A stretch of 34,930 nt of DNA, taken from positions 1 through 34,930 of the forward strand of contig CAKPER010000013.1 in the NCBI GenBank assembly GCA_934149245.1. The letters run 5' to 3'. The DNA comes from an uncultured Bacilli bacterium (lineage in GTDB: Bacteria > Bacillota_I > Bacilli_A > RF39 > UBA660). Each line of letters starts with the position of its first letter. Positions within the stretch are counted from its first letter, which is position 1. Under the pieces are notes generated by a model that was not told the origin of the DNA, made no database searches, and worked only from the letters and a program-made list of their open reading frames with translations. Below, one piece after another: positions 1-8,274 of the stretch. A program made the translations under genes and the position numbers.

Positions 1-29
1 TCAAATAACTTCTTAAAAATTTTTAACAT
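1..29 (-). CDS. Possible 5' end of a gene leaving the window
   Basis: On the minus strand an ATG at 29-27 is preceded by GGAG with a spacing of about 8 bases and opens a frame reading MLKIFKKLF to the edge of the window. A TGGTAAAAT extended -10-like string lies just upstream. Only nine to ten codons are visible, so neither the product nor the reality of the gene can be judged beyond the start signals. Confidence 0.35.
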
Positions 30-393
30 TATACCATCTCCAAGCTATATTTTACCAAAAAACAGTATAAATTACTAGACTTTTAATTAATATTCAGGAT
101 AAATTCACGTGATAAAGCAAAAATAAAGTAACAATAAAATTACTATCTAATATAATTAGATTATAATTATAGTGAGGTAGGAATTTTTTATGTATATAAT
201 TTCAAAATAGTTATAAGAATTTAATAAAATAATTAGTAAATAATTAAAATAGAAGAAAAAAGAAACAAAAATATGGCTATTAATTAGAAGGAAGTATTAA
301 CTTTAATGAAAGGGTTATAAAGCTACCATAAAATTAAGTATTAATATAATAAGATTAAATATAAGTATGGACTTTGAGGTAAACTTAACTAAA
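30..393. other. Gene-free AT-rich stretch
   Basis: No frame with a convincing ribosome binding site and useful length is seen on either strand. The stretch is very AT-rich and holds only the weak promoter-like sequence for the gene leaving the left edge. No tRNA, repeat array or strong hairpin was found apart from the terminator that follows. Confidence 0.5.
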
Positions 394-429
394 TATAAAA
401 GAGATTCCATCATAACTTATAGAATCCCT
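394..429 (-). terminator. Rho-independent terminator of the Tad-linked operon
   Basis: An 8-bp stem (400-407 pairing with 422-429, one G-U pair) lies about 25 bases after the stop of the HExxH gene and is followed on the minus strand by a T-rich tract. It would end the long operon that starts near 7560. Confidence 0.6.
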
Positions 430-454
430 TATTTTATAAAATTATCCTTTTCTA

Positions 455-2767
455 TTAATGGTGAATTGCAACCTTAGATACATGATCATTAGTACCATAT
501 GCTAATCCACCAGCATAACTTTCTGTATATAATGTAGTTGGAACTAAAGAAGCATCTGTCTTCTTTTTTACTGAATTTAAAAATATTTTATTAATTAAAT
601 TAGTCTGATAAGGAGTTCTAAATAGCTTTACAACTACCGACTTTTCATTTGAATTCATATCTTTAAATAAATCAACAGTATCTATAACTCCATCTTTCTT
701 AGCAGATGTAGCAAGTTTTCTACAAATAGAATTATATAATCTTTCTGACTGTTTATTAAAAGCATAGTTATAGCCCGGCAAATGATCACCAACTAATATC
801 CTTGTTCCAGCAGATACTAACCAAATATTAGCAAAAACAGCTTTTTCTATTAACTCATTATCAGTTATCACTTTTCCTACTACTTTTCCATTTTCTCGTT
901 CCTTTACAACCATTTTAGAAATATCTTGTCCGAATGGATCATCAGGACTAAAAGCAATTTCATATTTACTTGCTAATGCTTTTAAATCTTCAAATGTTGG
1001 AAGTTGTACAACCGGATTAGAAAGATCTGACAAACTCAATATCTCATGAGCTAAAGGTGTTCCTTGTAAATATTTATTTTCATTTTTTAATCTTGACCTA
1101 AATGATGCAATATCTACATCTATACTTCTCTTACGAGCATTAACGAATGTTCGTAAGTTTGATTTATGAGATAATTCATCTATTTTATTTTGATTTTTTA
1201 TCAAATAATCATAGTATTTCTTTATTTTTTTAATTCTCGACATAGCAATAACATCAAAATCTTTAGAATTATTTGATAAATATACATCCATCATATTTTT
1301 TAATTCTCTACATTCTTTTTCATAAGTGTCAGCTATTAAACTAAAATAGTTACTTTGTTCTTCATAGCTTAATTCATCGATATTTAATTTATCTAAATTA
1401 GTTATTTCAAATGCAAAACCTAGCATCTCTTCATAGACATCATAATAATCTCGTTTTACTTTATAATCTATATTTTTATTTAAACTAATACTTGTTAACA
1501 CTTTTATCATATCTTTTATTTTAACATGATTTCCATTCTTATCAAAAAACAAATTAAGCATTGGATATTCTTTAATATAACTTGGATTTTCTTTTATTAT
1601 TTTAATTAAATAGTGCATATTATATTGATTTTGAATAGCTTTGAAACCATCTTTACTTCTGCCAAATGCATATGATTCATCAAATTTAGTTTTTACTGAA
1701 TTATAAAAAGATATTTCTATTTCTCTAAATTTATCTTTACTAGCATACTTTTTTAAAAATTCAGCAGCTTCTCTCCAACCTACAATATTAGCTTCTCTCT
1801 CAATTTCCCTATATTTATAATTGGTTTTGTATTCATTAAATTTTGCATCACTTAAATATTCACTAAAAATATTATGTTTCAATATATTATATGAACCAAT
1901 ATTAATATTATTATTTGCTAGATCGTGAAATTGTTTATAATGCTGTAATTCATGATGAATAACCTTAATTAAAAGATTCATTCTTGTTGTACTTGCAATC
2001 AACAATTTCGATAAATCATGCCTTTCTTGAAGATTTGATTTTATAAACGACTCGTTAATTACTACTAATCCAGTGTTGCCACAACAGAATCCAAGTGTTG
2101 ACGGTTTAATATCACGATTTCCAAAATCCTTATCACTAATATAAACTTTAGCAGTTGGCAACTCTAATTTTTTGCATTTTTCACTAGTAATAAACTTTAT
2201 TAAAAATTCTTTACCAGATATATGAACATTACCATTATTACTTATTATTTTATTTATAAGTCTTTCTTGACAGTTATAAATTTTATCATTTTTAGTTCCT
2301 AATCTAGTAGTAAAAAAACAAAACATTAAACATTCTTCTTCAACTGTTAATTTTTCATTATTCATATACTTATCATAAATTTTCTTAACATTTTTCCTAT
2401 TTTCTTTTAAATAAACATCAATTTTTTGAACCTCATCACGAGAAAACAACTTTGCTCCTACGTTAGTATTAAATATCTTACAAGTCATTAAACTAAATGG
2501 TTTTAAATAAAATTGTCTATAAAACTTACTAGCATATCCTAAAACTTTTTGTTCAGTATCACTCCTAGATTTAGCATCTTTTTCTAATATTTTAATTATC
2601 TCATTTTCAATTATATCTATTTGTAACTCTAACCTTGAATTGTGTGGCTTTTCACCCCTTATTATTTTATTCTTCTCTGAATACATTTTAGCCATATTAT
2701 TATCTTGAAAATAACTTAAAACATCCTTATCTAAAAATTTTATATTTTTACTCAATATTTCATCCAT
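455..2767 (-). CDS. HExxH putative zinc metallopeptidase-like protein, last gene of the Tad operon
   Basis: A 770-residue protein of unknown family. Seen: near residue 272 it has HHELQHYKQ, an HExxH zinc-binding helix, followed about 50 residues later by EREAN, a possible third ligand. The rest is charged, Lys/Asn-rich and probably helical, with no signal peptide or membrane segment, so it is likely cytoplasmic. Start: the ATG at 2767 is preferred to the one at 2779 because GGTGA lies just before it and it gives an 8-base overlap (ATGGATGA) with the upstream gene, the same arrangement as at the cpaE-cpaF joint. Inference: a metallopeptidase or structural relative acting with, or carried by, the Tad operon. 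The role is unknown; the active-site call rests only on the motif. Confidence 0.75.
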   Translation of the reverse strand: MDEILSKNIKFLDKDVLSYFQDNNMAKMYSEKNKIIRGEKPHNSRLELQIDIIENEIIKILEKDAKSRSDTEQKVLGYASKFYRQFYLKPFSLMTCKIFNTNVGAKLFSRDEVQKIDVYLKENRKNVKKIYDKYMNNEKLTVEEECLMFCFFTTRLGTKNDKIYNCQERLINKIISNNGNVHISGKEFLIKFITSEKCKKLELPTAKVYISDKDFGNRDIKPSTLGFCCGNTGLVVINESFIKSNLQERHDLSKLLIASTTRMNLLIKVIHHELQHYKQFHDLANNNINIGSYNILKHNIFSEYLSDAKFNEYKTNYKYREIEREANIVGWREAAEFLKKYASKDKFREIEISFYNSVKTKFDESYAFGRSKDGFKAIQNQYNMHYLIKIIKENPSYIKEYPMLNLFFDKNGNHVKIKDMIKVLTSISLNKNIDYKVKRDYYDVYEEMLGFAFEITNLDKLNIDELSYEEQSNYFSLIADTYEKECRELKNMMDVYLSNNSKDFDVIAMSRIKKIKKYYDYLIKNQNKIDELSHKSNLRTFVNARKRSIDVDIASFRSRLKNENKYLQGTPLAHEILSLSDLSNPVVQLPTFEDLKALASKYEIAFSPDDPFGQDISKMVVKERENGKVVGKVITDNELIEKAVFANIWLVSAGTRILVGDHLPGYNYAFNKQSERLYNSICRKLATSAKKDGVIDTVDLFKDMNSNEKSVVVKLFRTPYQTNLINKIFLNSVKKKTDASLVPTTLYTESYAGGLAYGTNDHVSKVAIHH

Positions 2768-2963
2768 AAAAATCACCATTTTTATCTTTTACTAAATCTA
2801 GTATATTTTTTCTAATATAACTAGCATCCTCATATTCTTCTTTATCCATATATTCATTAAATGCTAATATATTAGCTAACAACTCTACTTCATTATCATC
2901 AACACCATCATTCTCGCTTTTATACTCTTTTACATCATCAAATTCTTTTATATCATCAAACAT
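2760..2963 (-). CDS. Small acidic protein with a UVR-like motif
   Basis: A 67-residue acidic protein. The N-terminal third is Asp/Glu/Lys-rich; residues about 33-60 read NEYMDKEEYEDASYIRKNI, which fits the helix-hairpin UVR motif (as in UvrB, UvrC, ClpC and McsA) that mediates protein-protein contact. An AAAGGGTG ribosome binding site sits 7 bases before the ATG. It lies between tadC (18 bp away) and the HExxH gene (8-base overlap), so it is translated as part of the Tad operon. It may be an adaptor for its neighbour; that is inference from context. No cysteines and no membrane segment. Confidence 0.7.
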   Translation of the reverse strand: MFDDIKEFDDVKEYKSENDGVDDNEVELLANILAFNEYMDKEEYEDASYIRKNILDLVKDKNGDFYG

Positions 2964-2981
2964 GCTTAAACACCCTTTCTC

Positions 2982-3680
2982 TTAATTTATATATCCCAGC
3001 AAAACTGGTGCTAATATTATCATTAAAACTAATGGAATAAAGAAAAATACTGATATTATACTTATTTTTATTGGCACCTTACTTATTTCAGCTTTTACTT
3101 CCATTCTTCTTTTATCTCTTAAATATTCTATTTGAGTATATAAACTTTCAATTATACTACTACCATATAAATCAGCTTGTGTAAGAGATAAAATTATATT
3201 ATTTACAGTTTCTGTTGGAATAGTGTTTTGCATATCTTCCAAAGCTTCTGTTAAACTTTTACCATACTTTACCTCTCTTAAAGCCTCTTTAAACTCTTCA
3301 GTTATCTCTCCACTATTGCTATCTACTGTAACCATTAAAGCTTCTTGAAGATTTCTACCAGTTTCTAAAGAAAGAGTTAAAATTTCAAAAAAGTTAATAG
3401 CATCACTCTCTAAAGCAACTATTCTTTCTTTAATACTTCGATCGATTAATATATAAGTTAGTCCTCGATAATAAATAAAAGCTAATAATGGTGCTATAAT
3501 AAATCCTATCTTACTAGTAAATAATAAAAGCAAAAAAACTATTATGGTTCCTAATAATCTTATATTTAAAAATGTATACACATCCATTTTAGCTCTTACT
3601 CCTAGTAATTTTATCTTCTTTGAAATATCTTCAATAGTCTTCTTTCGATATATTTTCTGCGATATATATTTATTATCCAT
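2982..3680 (-). CDS. tadC: TadC-like inner-membrane platform protein (T2SF domain)
   Basis: A 232-residue protein of the type II secretion F family, the half-size platform typical of Tad systems. It has a hydrophobic pair near residues 42-75, a cytoplasmic T2SF helical domain around 85-195 (with the typical FEILTLSLETGRNLQEAL and YGSSIIESL stretches) and a C-terminal membrane pair at about 203-231. In Tad machines TadB and TadC form the membrane base on which the CpaF ATPase acts. It starts 3 bp after the tadB stop, with AAGGTG as ribosome binding site. The N-terminal hydrophobic part is short compared with TadB, as usual for this family. Confidence 0.88.
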   Translation of the reverse strand: MDNKYISQKIYRKKTIEDISKKIKLLGVRAKMDVYTFLNIRLLGTIIVFLLLLFTSKIGFIIAPLLAFIYYRGLTYILIDRSIKERIVALESDAINFFEILTLSLETGRNLQEALMVTVDSNSGEITEEFKEALREVKYGKSLTEALEDMQNTIPTETVNNIILSLTQADLYGSSIIESLYTQIEYLRDKRRMEVKAEISKVPIKISIISVFFFIPLVLMIILAPVLLGYIN

Positions 3681-3683
3681 AAA

Positions 3684-4673
3684 TTACACCTTAACTTTCA
3701 TTACTTTATTTAATAGCCAAACAAATATTATAAATGATATGCAAGCCATAAATATTATTACATAACCTAATGTACTTTGAAATAAAGGATCAAAATAAGT
3801 AGGGCTAAGTAAGTATATTATAATTACAAAAGCAACAGGTACTAGTATTAAAAACTTTACAACCATATTAGAAGCCTGTGTAGAGTTTTTCAAGTCCTCT
3901 TCTAATTTTTTCTTGTCAAATAAAGTTCTTTCTATGGAAGAAAAAACTGCTACTATATTTCCTCCTGTTTTATTTAAAATAGTTAAAGAGGAAGAAATAT
4001 AACGTGCTTCTTCTAAATTAACCCTATTTGCGAATCTGGAAAATGCTACATCACTACTTATACCAAAAGATAAATCTTGATAAATTTTTGTAAATTCATA
4101 GCAAATGGGTGCTGGTAATTCTTGACTTGCTATATAAACAGCTTGAATAATACTCTTACCAGCTTTAAAAGCATTATTTAACAAAATTACAGCTCGTAAC
4201 ATATCATTTTTTATTCTTTTTTTCTTATGTTTTGTATCAAAATATATGTATATATCAAAAATATAGTAACCAAATATAAAGCTTATTATCATTCCTAGAA
4301 AACTTACTAAACGGCCATTTATAACAAAAGATATTACTACTAATAAAACAAATATAATACCTACTACTAATTTTATAATAATAAAATCAATAATATTTAT
4401 ATTATCCCCTATTGTTATATATTTCTTGTATTTAGATGCTTGTGATAAAACAGCCTTATTATCTTTAAGTTTTTTCCTATTTTTTAAAATAAAACGTTCA
4501 TATCTTATCTTTAATTTATCACCTATACTACCTTGATTATCCATAAGAGAATCCACACTATATCTAGATATTCTTCTCTCAACACTTAAAAATTTATTTA
4601 ACTTAATAACTAAATCTACTACTACTATTAAAAGAATTATTAATAATAATCTCACTATTATTACTATATTCAT
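3684..4673 (-). CDS. tadB: TadB-like inner-membrane platform protein (T2SF domain)
   Basis: A 329-residue T2SF-family protein. An N-terminal membrane segment (about 3-23), a middle pair (about 95-140), the cytoplasmic T2SF domain (about 155-265, with LNNAFKAGKSIIQAVYIAS and GGNIVAVFSSIERT) and two C-terminal membrane segments (about 270-325) match TadB. It would form the platform with TadC for pilus assembly or secretion driven by CpaF. It sits 27 bp after cpaF, and its own ribosome binding site is weak (GAAAG), so it is probably translationally coupled or expressed by operon read-through. Confidence 0.88.
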   Translation of the reverse strand: MNIVIIVRLLLIILLIVVVDLVIKLNKFLSVERRISRYSVDSLMDNQGSIGDKLKIRYERFILKNRKKLKDNKAVLSQASKYKKYITIGDNINIIDFIIIKLVVGIIFVLLVVISFVINGRLVSFLGMIISFIFGYYIFDIYIYFDTKHKKKRIKNDMLRAVILLNNAFKAGKSIIQAVYIASQELPAPICYEFTKIYQDLSFGISSDVAFSRFANRVNLEEARYISSSLTILNKTGGNIVAVFSSIERTLFDKKKLEEDLKNSTQASNMVVKFLILVPVAFVIIIYLLSPTYFDPLFQSTLGYVIIFMACISFIIFVWLLNKVMKVKV

Positions 4674-4700
4674 CTATATCACATCTTTCTTGATAATAAG

Positions 4701-6032
4701 CTATTTTTTAAATATTCTATCTATCTCTTTTATACCCTTTCTGCTTATTTTTTCATATACTTTAGGATTTTTTCTATTTAATTTAAATTCTCCTTCAACC
4801 ATACCATCTTCTGTTGTACCTTTTTGATTATAGGAAAAGATAGGATTTATTATTATATTACCTGTATCATTTATTCCAGTTATCTCCCCAATACTAGTTA
4901 TTTTTCTTCTACCATCTGTTAGTCTATCTATTTGAACAACTATATCTATTGCATTTTCTATATATCCTCTTACTGCTGATACAGGTATTTCCATTTCATT
5001 CATTAAAATCATTGTTTCCAATCTATTAATAGCATCTACAGGATTATTAGCATGAAGTGTTGTTATTGAACCTTCATGGCCTGTATTCATAGCCTGCATC
5101 ATATCAAAAGCTTCTTTTCCTCTTACTTCTCCAACAATAATACGATCTGGCCTCATTCTAAGAGAATTTCTCACTAAATCTCTTATAGTTACCTCGCCTT
5201 CACCCTCATAATTAGTTGTTCTAGTTTCTAAAGAAATTACATGTTGTTGATGAAGTCTAAGCTCTGCAGCATCTTCTATCGTAATTATTCTCTCATCACT
5301 TCCTATAAAACTACTTAAAATATTTAAAAGAGTTGTTTTACCTGTTCCTGTTCCTCCACTAATTAAAATATTAAGTTTTGCCTTTACACAAGCTTCCAGG
5401 AATATAGCCATATCATTAGTCAAAGTTCCCTTCATTAAAAGGTCATCTATTTGTTCTAAATCTTTAGCAAATTTTCGAATAGTTAAAACAGGTCCAGTCA
5501 AAGATAGAGGAGGAATAATAGCATTTAATCTAGACCCATCTCTTAATCTAGCATCTACCATAGGATTTGATGTATCTATAGTTCTTCCTAAAGGTTGCAC
5601 TATTCTTTGAATAGTTCTTAAAATATGTTTATCATTTATAAAGCTAACACTATCATCTTTAACTATTTTTCCATCTATCTCCACATATATAGAATTAGGA
5701 CCATTTACCATTATCTCTGTTATTCTATCATCATCTAACATCTCTGTTATAGGGCCATAGCCATTTATTTCATTTTTTATTAAATTATAAATATAGTTTC
5801 TTTGTAAATAATTAAGATCATATCCTAAAGTACTAGCATCTATCTCATCATTTATATATTGATCTAATAATTTATCATCTGGAATATTCTCATCTATTAA
5901 ATTTTGAATAATCTTTCCTCTTAATTTATCCAATAAATCTTTATTTTTAAATACATCATAATCTTCTATGTTATCTATCTTAATACCAGTTGTTTTAACT
6001 TCAAAAGCATCCATTAATGTTTTTTTACTCAT
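4701..6032 (-). CDS. cpaF: CpaF/TadA secretion ATPase
   Basis: Hexameric secretion ATPase of the Tad branch of type IV pilus/type II secretion systems, 443 residues. Seen: Walker A GGTGTGKTT at about 226-234, the Asp-box and Walker B region RPDRIIVGEVRG near 294-305, and the His box GHEGSITTLHANN near 318-330; all catalytic residues are present. The N-terminal 90 residues form the usual three-helix plus domain. Start: the ATG at 6032 is chosen over the ATG at 6059 because AGGAG lies 9 bases before it and it overlaps the cpaE stop by 8 bases. It powers pilin polymerisation or export through TadB and TadC, encoded directly downstream. Confidence 0.94.
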   Translation of the reverse strand: MSKKTLMDAFEVKTTGIKIDNIEDYDVFKNKDLLDKLRGKIIQNLIDENIPDDKLLDQYINDEIDASTLGYDLNYLQRNYIYNLIKNEINGYGPITEMLDDDRITEIMVNGPNSIYVEIDGKIVKDDSVSFINDKHILRTIQRIVQPLGRTIDTSNPMVDARLRDGSRLNAIIPPLSLTGPVLTIRKFAKDLEQIDDLLMKGTLTNDMAIFLEACVKAKLNILISGGTGTGKTTLLNILSSFIGSDERIITIEDAAELRLHQQHVISLETRTTNYEGEGEVTIRDLVRNSLRMRPDRIIVGEVRGKEAFDMMQAMNTGHEGSITTLHANNPVDAINRLETMILMNEMEIPVSAVRGYIENAIDIVVQIDRLTDGRRKITSIGEITGINDTGNIIINPIFSYNQKGTTEDGMVEGEFKLNRKNPKVYEKISRKGIKEIDRIFKK

Positions 6033-6810
6033 TTTTTGCGCTCTCCTTATACTTATCACTAATTAATTCTTTAGCTATATTATTTAATCTTTCTATATCA
6101 GCCTGATGAAATCTATTTATTGTCTTATTTAAAGTAAGTATCTCTCCATTCATAACATATTTATCAATGTTTTTTATATAAAAACTATTAGATACAGTAT
6201 AGTCTATATTAGCTTTTATAACATTTCTAATATCAAATAAAGATAAATAATCTTTACCTGTATCTCTACTACTATTCAAACATATAAGATAATTCTTTTT
6301 ATCTGCATCTTTAAAAATACTTATTATACTCTTCATATTTTTTAAATCTATTAAATCATTAGTTACTATAAGTAAAGACATATAAGAATTATCTAAAATC
6401 ATTAAATTTAATTCATTCATAATATGATTAGTATCTACTAATATTACATCATATTCTTCTTTTGCTAATTCTAAAATTACAGGTATATATTTACTATCTA
6501 TCTTCATAGCACTTCTAGGATCTCTGGGACTAGATATTATATCTATTCCACTATTATATGGTGTTACATAATCCTTTAGTAATGTATATTTATTATTAGC
6601 AATATTACTCACTAACATATAAATATCTCTTTTATTTCTTATATCTAACCATGTTGAAACACCACCACTAAAAAAGTCGGCATCAATTATCAAAACTTTA
6701 TTACCCAGTAAATAATAAATTCCTGCTAAATTAATTGTCATAGTAGTCTTACCTACTCCACCTTTTACTGATGATATACTAATTACTTTTCCTTCTCTTT
6801 TACTAGCCAA
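6025..6810 (-). CDS. cpaE: CpaE/ParA-like P-loop ATPase of the Tad cluster
   Basis: A 261-residue MinD/ParA-type ATPase with the deviant Walker A motif KGGVGKTT near residue 16, a switch/Walker B stretch YDVILVDTNH and the expected alpha/beta pattern. In Tad systems CpaE/TadZ relatives place the pilus machine in the cell. This protein has no clear N-terminal receiver-like domain, which makes it a short form. Start: a TTG at 6810 is preferred, with AGAGG 8 bases upstream; the GTG at 6819 lies inside that ribosome binding site. It lies between the pseudopilin genes and cpaF and overlaps cpaF by 8 bases. Confidence 0.85.
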   Translation of the reverse strand: MASKREGKVISISSVKGGVGKTTMTINLAGIYYLLGNKVLIIDADFFSGGVSTWLDIRNKRDIYMLVSNIANNKYTLLKDYVTPYNSGIDIISSPRDPRSAMKIDSKYIPVILELAKEEYDVILVDTNHIMNELNLMILDNSYMSLLIVTNDLIDLKNMKSIISIFKDADKKNYLICLNSSRDTGKDYLSLFDIRNVIKANIDYTVSNSFYIKNIDKYVMNGEILTLNKTINRFHQADIERLNNIAKELISDKYKESAKNE

Positions 6811-6821
6811 TTTTATCACCT

Positions 6822-7211
6822 CTATTTTAATTTTACCAATCTTTTTTTATTATTACTATCTATATAACCTTTATATCTACTTTTTACTAAATAGCCCTTA
6901 GTTCTAAAGATATTACTAAATACTCCCTTTACATAATAAGTTGATTCTACTAAAAATTCCATATCATTAAATTTTATATTAGTATTTATATTTTTTTTAT
7001 TAATAACTGCTAACTCTCTCATTTCTTCTATAACATTATTATCATCCATATTATCTAATCCATAATCTATTATTATTTTATTTATACTCTCTACTTCACT
7101 ATGTTCATATATAACATTTCCTATATCAAATACAAGTGCCATCATTCCTATAAAAAGAGGTATAAAAATAACAAATATTACTAATGTTTGTCCTTTATTA
7201 TTAAGCATCAT
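6822..7211 (-). CDS. TadE/TadG-like pseudopilin
   Basis: A 129-residue protein with a short charged N-terminus (NNKGQT) followed by one long hydrophobic segment (about 8-28) and a hydrophilic extracellular tail, the layout of TadE/TadG-like minor pseudopilins (the 'GQxLVxF' start of the family is visible). It overlaps the previous pseudopilin gene by 11 bases, or 8 if the second ATG is used. It probably forms a minor pilin or membrane-anchored tip component of the Tad machine. The C-terminal part is Lys/Asn-rich with no recognisable domain. Confidence 0.75.
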   Translation of the reverse strand: MMLNNKGQTLVIFVIFIPLFIGMMALVFDIGNVIYEHSEVESINKIIIDYGLDNMDDNNVIEEMRELAVINKKNINTNIKFNDMEFLVESTYYVKGVFSNIFRTKGYLVKSRYKGYIDSNNKKRLVKLK

Positions 7212-7536
7212 TTATTATTCTCTCTATCTTTATAGGAAATGGATTAGGTAATATTCTCCCTATTCCAGGAGTTACTAACTTTATATCTTTTTCTATACTT
7301 ATTTTAGTATATTTACTTTTATATTTAGAAATATCTATCTCTATATCTTTATAATTATTACTAATATCTGTCTTACTATCACCATTTTTATACATATCTA
7401 CTATATCATTACTAATAGATGATAAACTATTCTTATTACTAAAAATAGTTCCAAAGTCAAAGATGATAAACAATATAAATATTAATACTGGTATAATTAA
7501 AACAAATTCTACCAAAGCTTGTCCCTTTCTATTCAT
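7201..7536 (-). CDS. TadE-like pseudopilin, first gene of the Tad operon
   Basis: A 111-residue protein starting MNRKGQALVEFVLIIPVL, a textbook TadE-like N-terminus: short basic leader, GQxxVEF, then a hydrophobic helix (about 10-30). The rest is a small Ser/Asp/Lys-rich extracellular domain. The ATG at 7536 is preferred to the GTG at 7545 because AGGTG lies 6 bases upstream of it. It is the first gene of the operon, about 25 bases from the predicted transcription start. No Flp major pilin or prepilin peptidase gene is visible in the window, so the two TadE-like proteins may be minor subunits of a machine whose main pilin is encoded elsewhere. Confidence 0.82.
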   Translation of the reverse strand: MNRKGQALVEFVLIIPVLIFILFIIFDFGTIFSNKNSLSSISNDIVDMYKNGDSKTDISNNYKDIEIDISKYKSKYTKISIEKDIKLVTPGIGRILPNPFPIKIERIINDA

Positions 7537-7567
7537 ACCTATCACCTACGCTTCTTACTATCTATGC

Positions 7568-7576
7568 TAATTATAT
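7568..7576 (-). promoter_or_regulatory. Extended -10 promoter of the Tad operon
   Basis: The minus strand reads TGATATAAT, a perfect TATAAT with the TG extension. No good -35 lies 17 bases upstream (TTTTCT), which fits an extended -10 promoter. Transcription would start near 7561, about 25 bases before the first TadE-like gene. Confidence 0.6.
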
Positions 7577-7650
7577 CAAATAATAAAAAAAAAGAAAAGT
7601 GTATCTGTTAACTATTTATATAATTTAACATAACACTAAATCACCAAACA

Positions 7651-8226
7651 TTATTTACAACAAATCGGCATTAGGAAAGAATGTAAAATTTTTGAAATTA
7701 TAAAAAGGTGAAAAAATACAACTATCATTGCAAAAATTAAATTAGTACCACCTTTTTTACTACATATTTTCTTTAATTCTTCCATTGACTTATCTGAATT
7801 TTTTAATTTTATTCTCTTTACCTTTCGTTTAACATGATTTAAATATATCTTTCTAAAATTACAGGCTACCACTATATTAAAAATAACAACAATATTAAAC
7901 ACATCAAGAGGCGTCCCAAAATCGAATAAATCTAATAACACTATTAATAATATAATTAATAATAATCGTATGCCAAATAACAACCACATTTTTCTATAAA
8001 CGAAATATGAAGACCTAAAAAGAAAAGAATAGATAGAAAATTTTTCAACCTTTATTTCATCACTATTTTTTCCTATATAAGCATCTATTAAAGTATCATC
8101 ATTATTACTTGCAAAAATTTTACTATTTAAATTATTATTTTCTTCTAAAGGCAAATTTGCCCCACATGACCTACAAAAAGAAGCTCCTGGTTTTACTTTT
8201 GCACCACAATTTGAACAATAATTCAT
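7651..8226 (-). CDS. Zinc-ribbon membrane protein
   Basis: A 191-residue protein. The N-terminus is a zinc ribbon with Cys4, Cys7, Cys18 and Cys21 (CSNC and CRSC). After a polar linker, the stretch around residues 65-115 is hydrophobic and contains FVYRKMWLLFG, which recalls the DUF2628 type of small membrane proteins; a second membrane segment lies near 160-185. A strong AGAGGAG site precedes the ATG by 7 bases. It follows the surface-protein gene at 8275 by 48 bp and may be co-transcribed with it. Function unknown; zinc-ribbon plus membrane proteins of this sort are common in Firmicutes. Confidence 0.8.
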   Translation of the reverse strand: MNYCSNCGAKVKPGASFCRSCGANLPLEENNNLNSKIFASNNDDTLIDAYIGKNSDEIKVEKFSIYSFLFRSSYFVYRKMWLLFGIRLLLIILLIVLLDLFDFGTPLDVFNIVVIFNIVVACNFRKIYLNHVKRKVKRIKLKNSDKSMEELKKICSKKGGTNLIFAMIVVFFHLFIISKILHSFLMPICCK

Positions 8227-8274
8227 ATATTTACTCCTCTTCTTAAAGTTACTACATAACCATAATTACCAATA

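Noticed and set aside
7600..7650. TGTTAA/TTAACA inverted repeat considered as terminator of the zinc-ribbon gene
   Set aside because: The stem is 6 bp and all A-T but one pair, and the T-run is separated by several bases; too weak to call.
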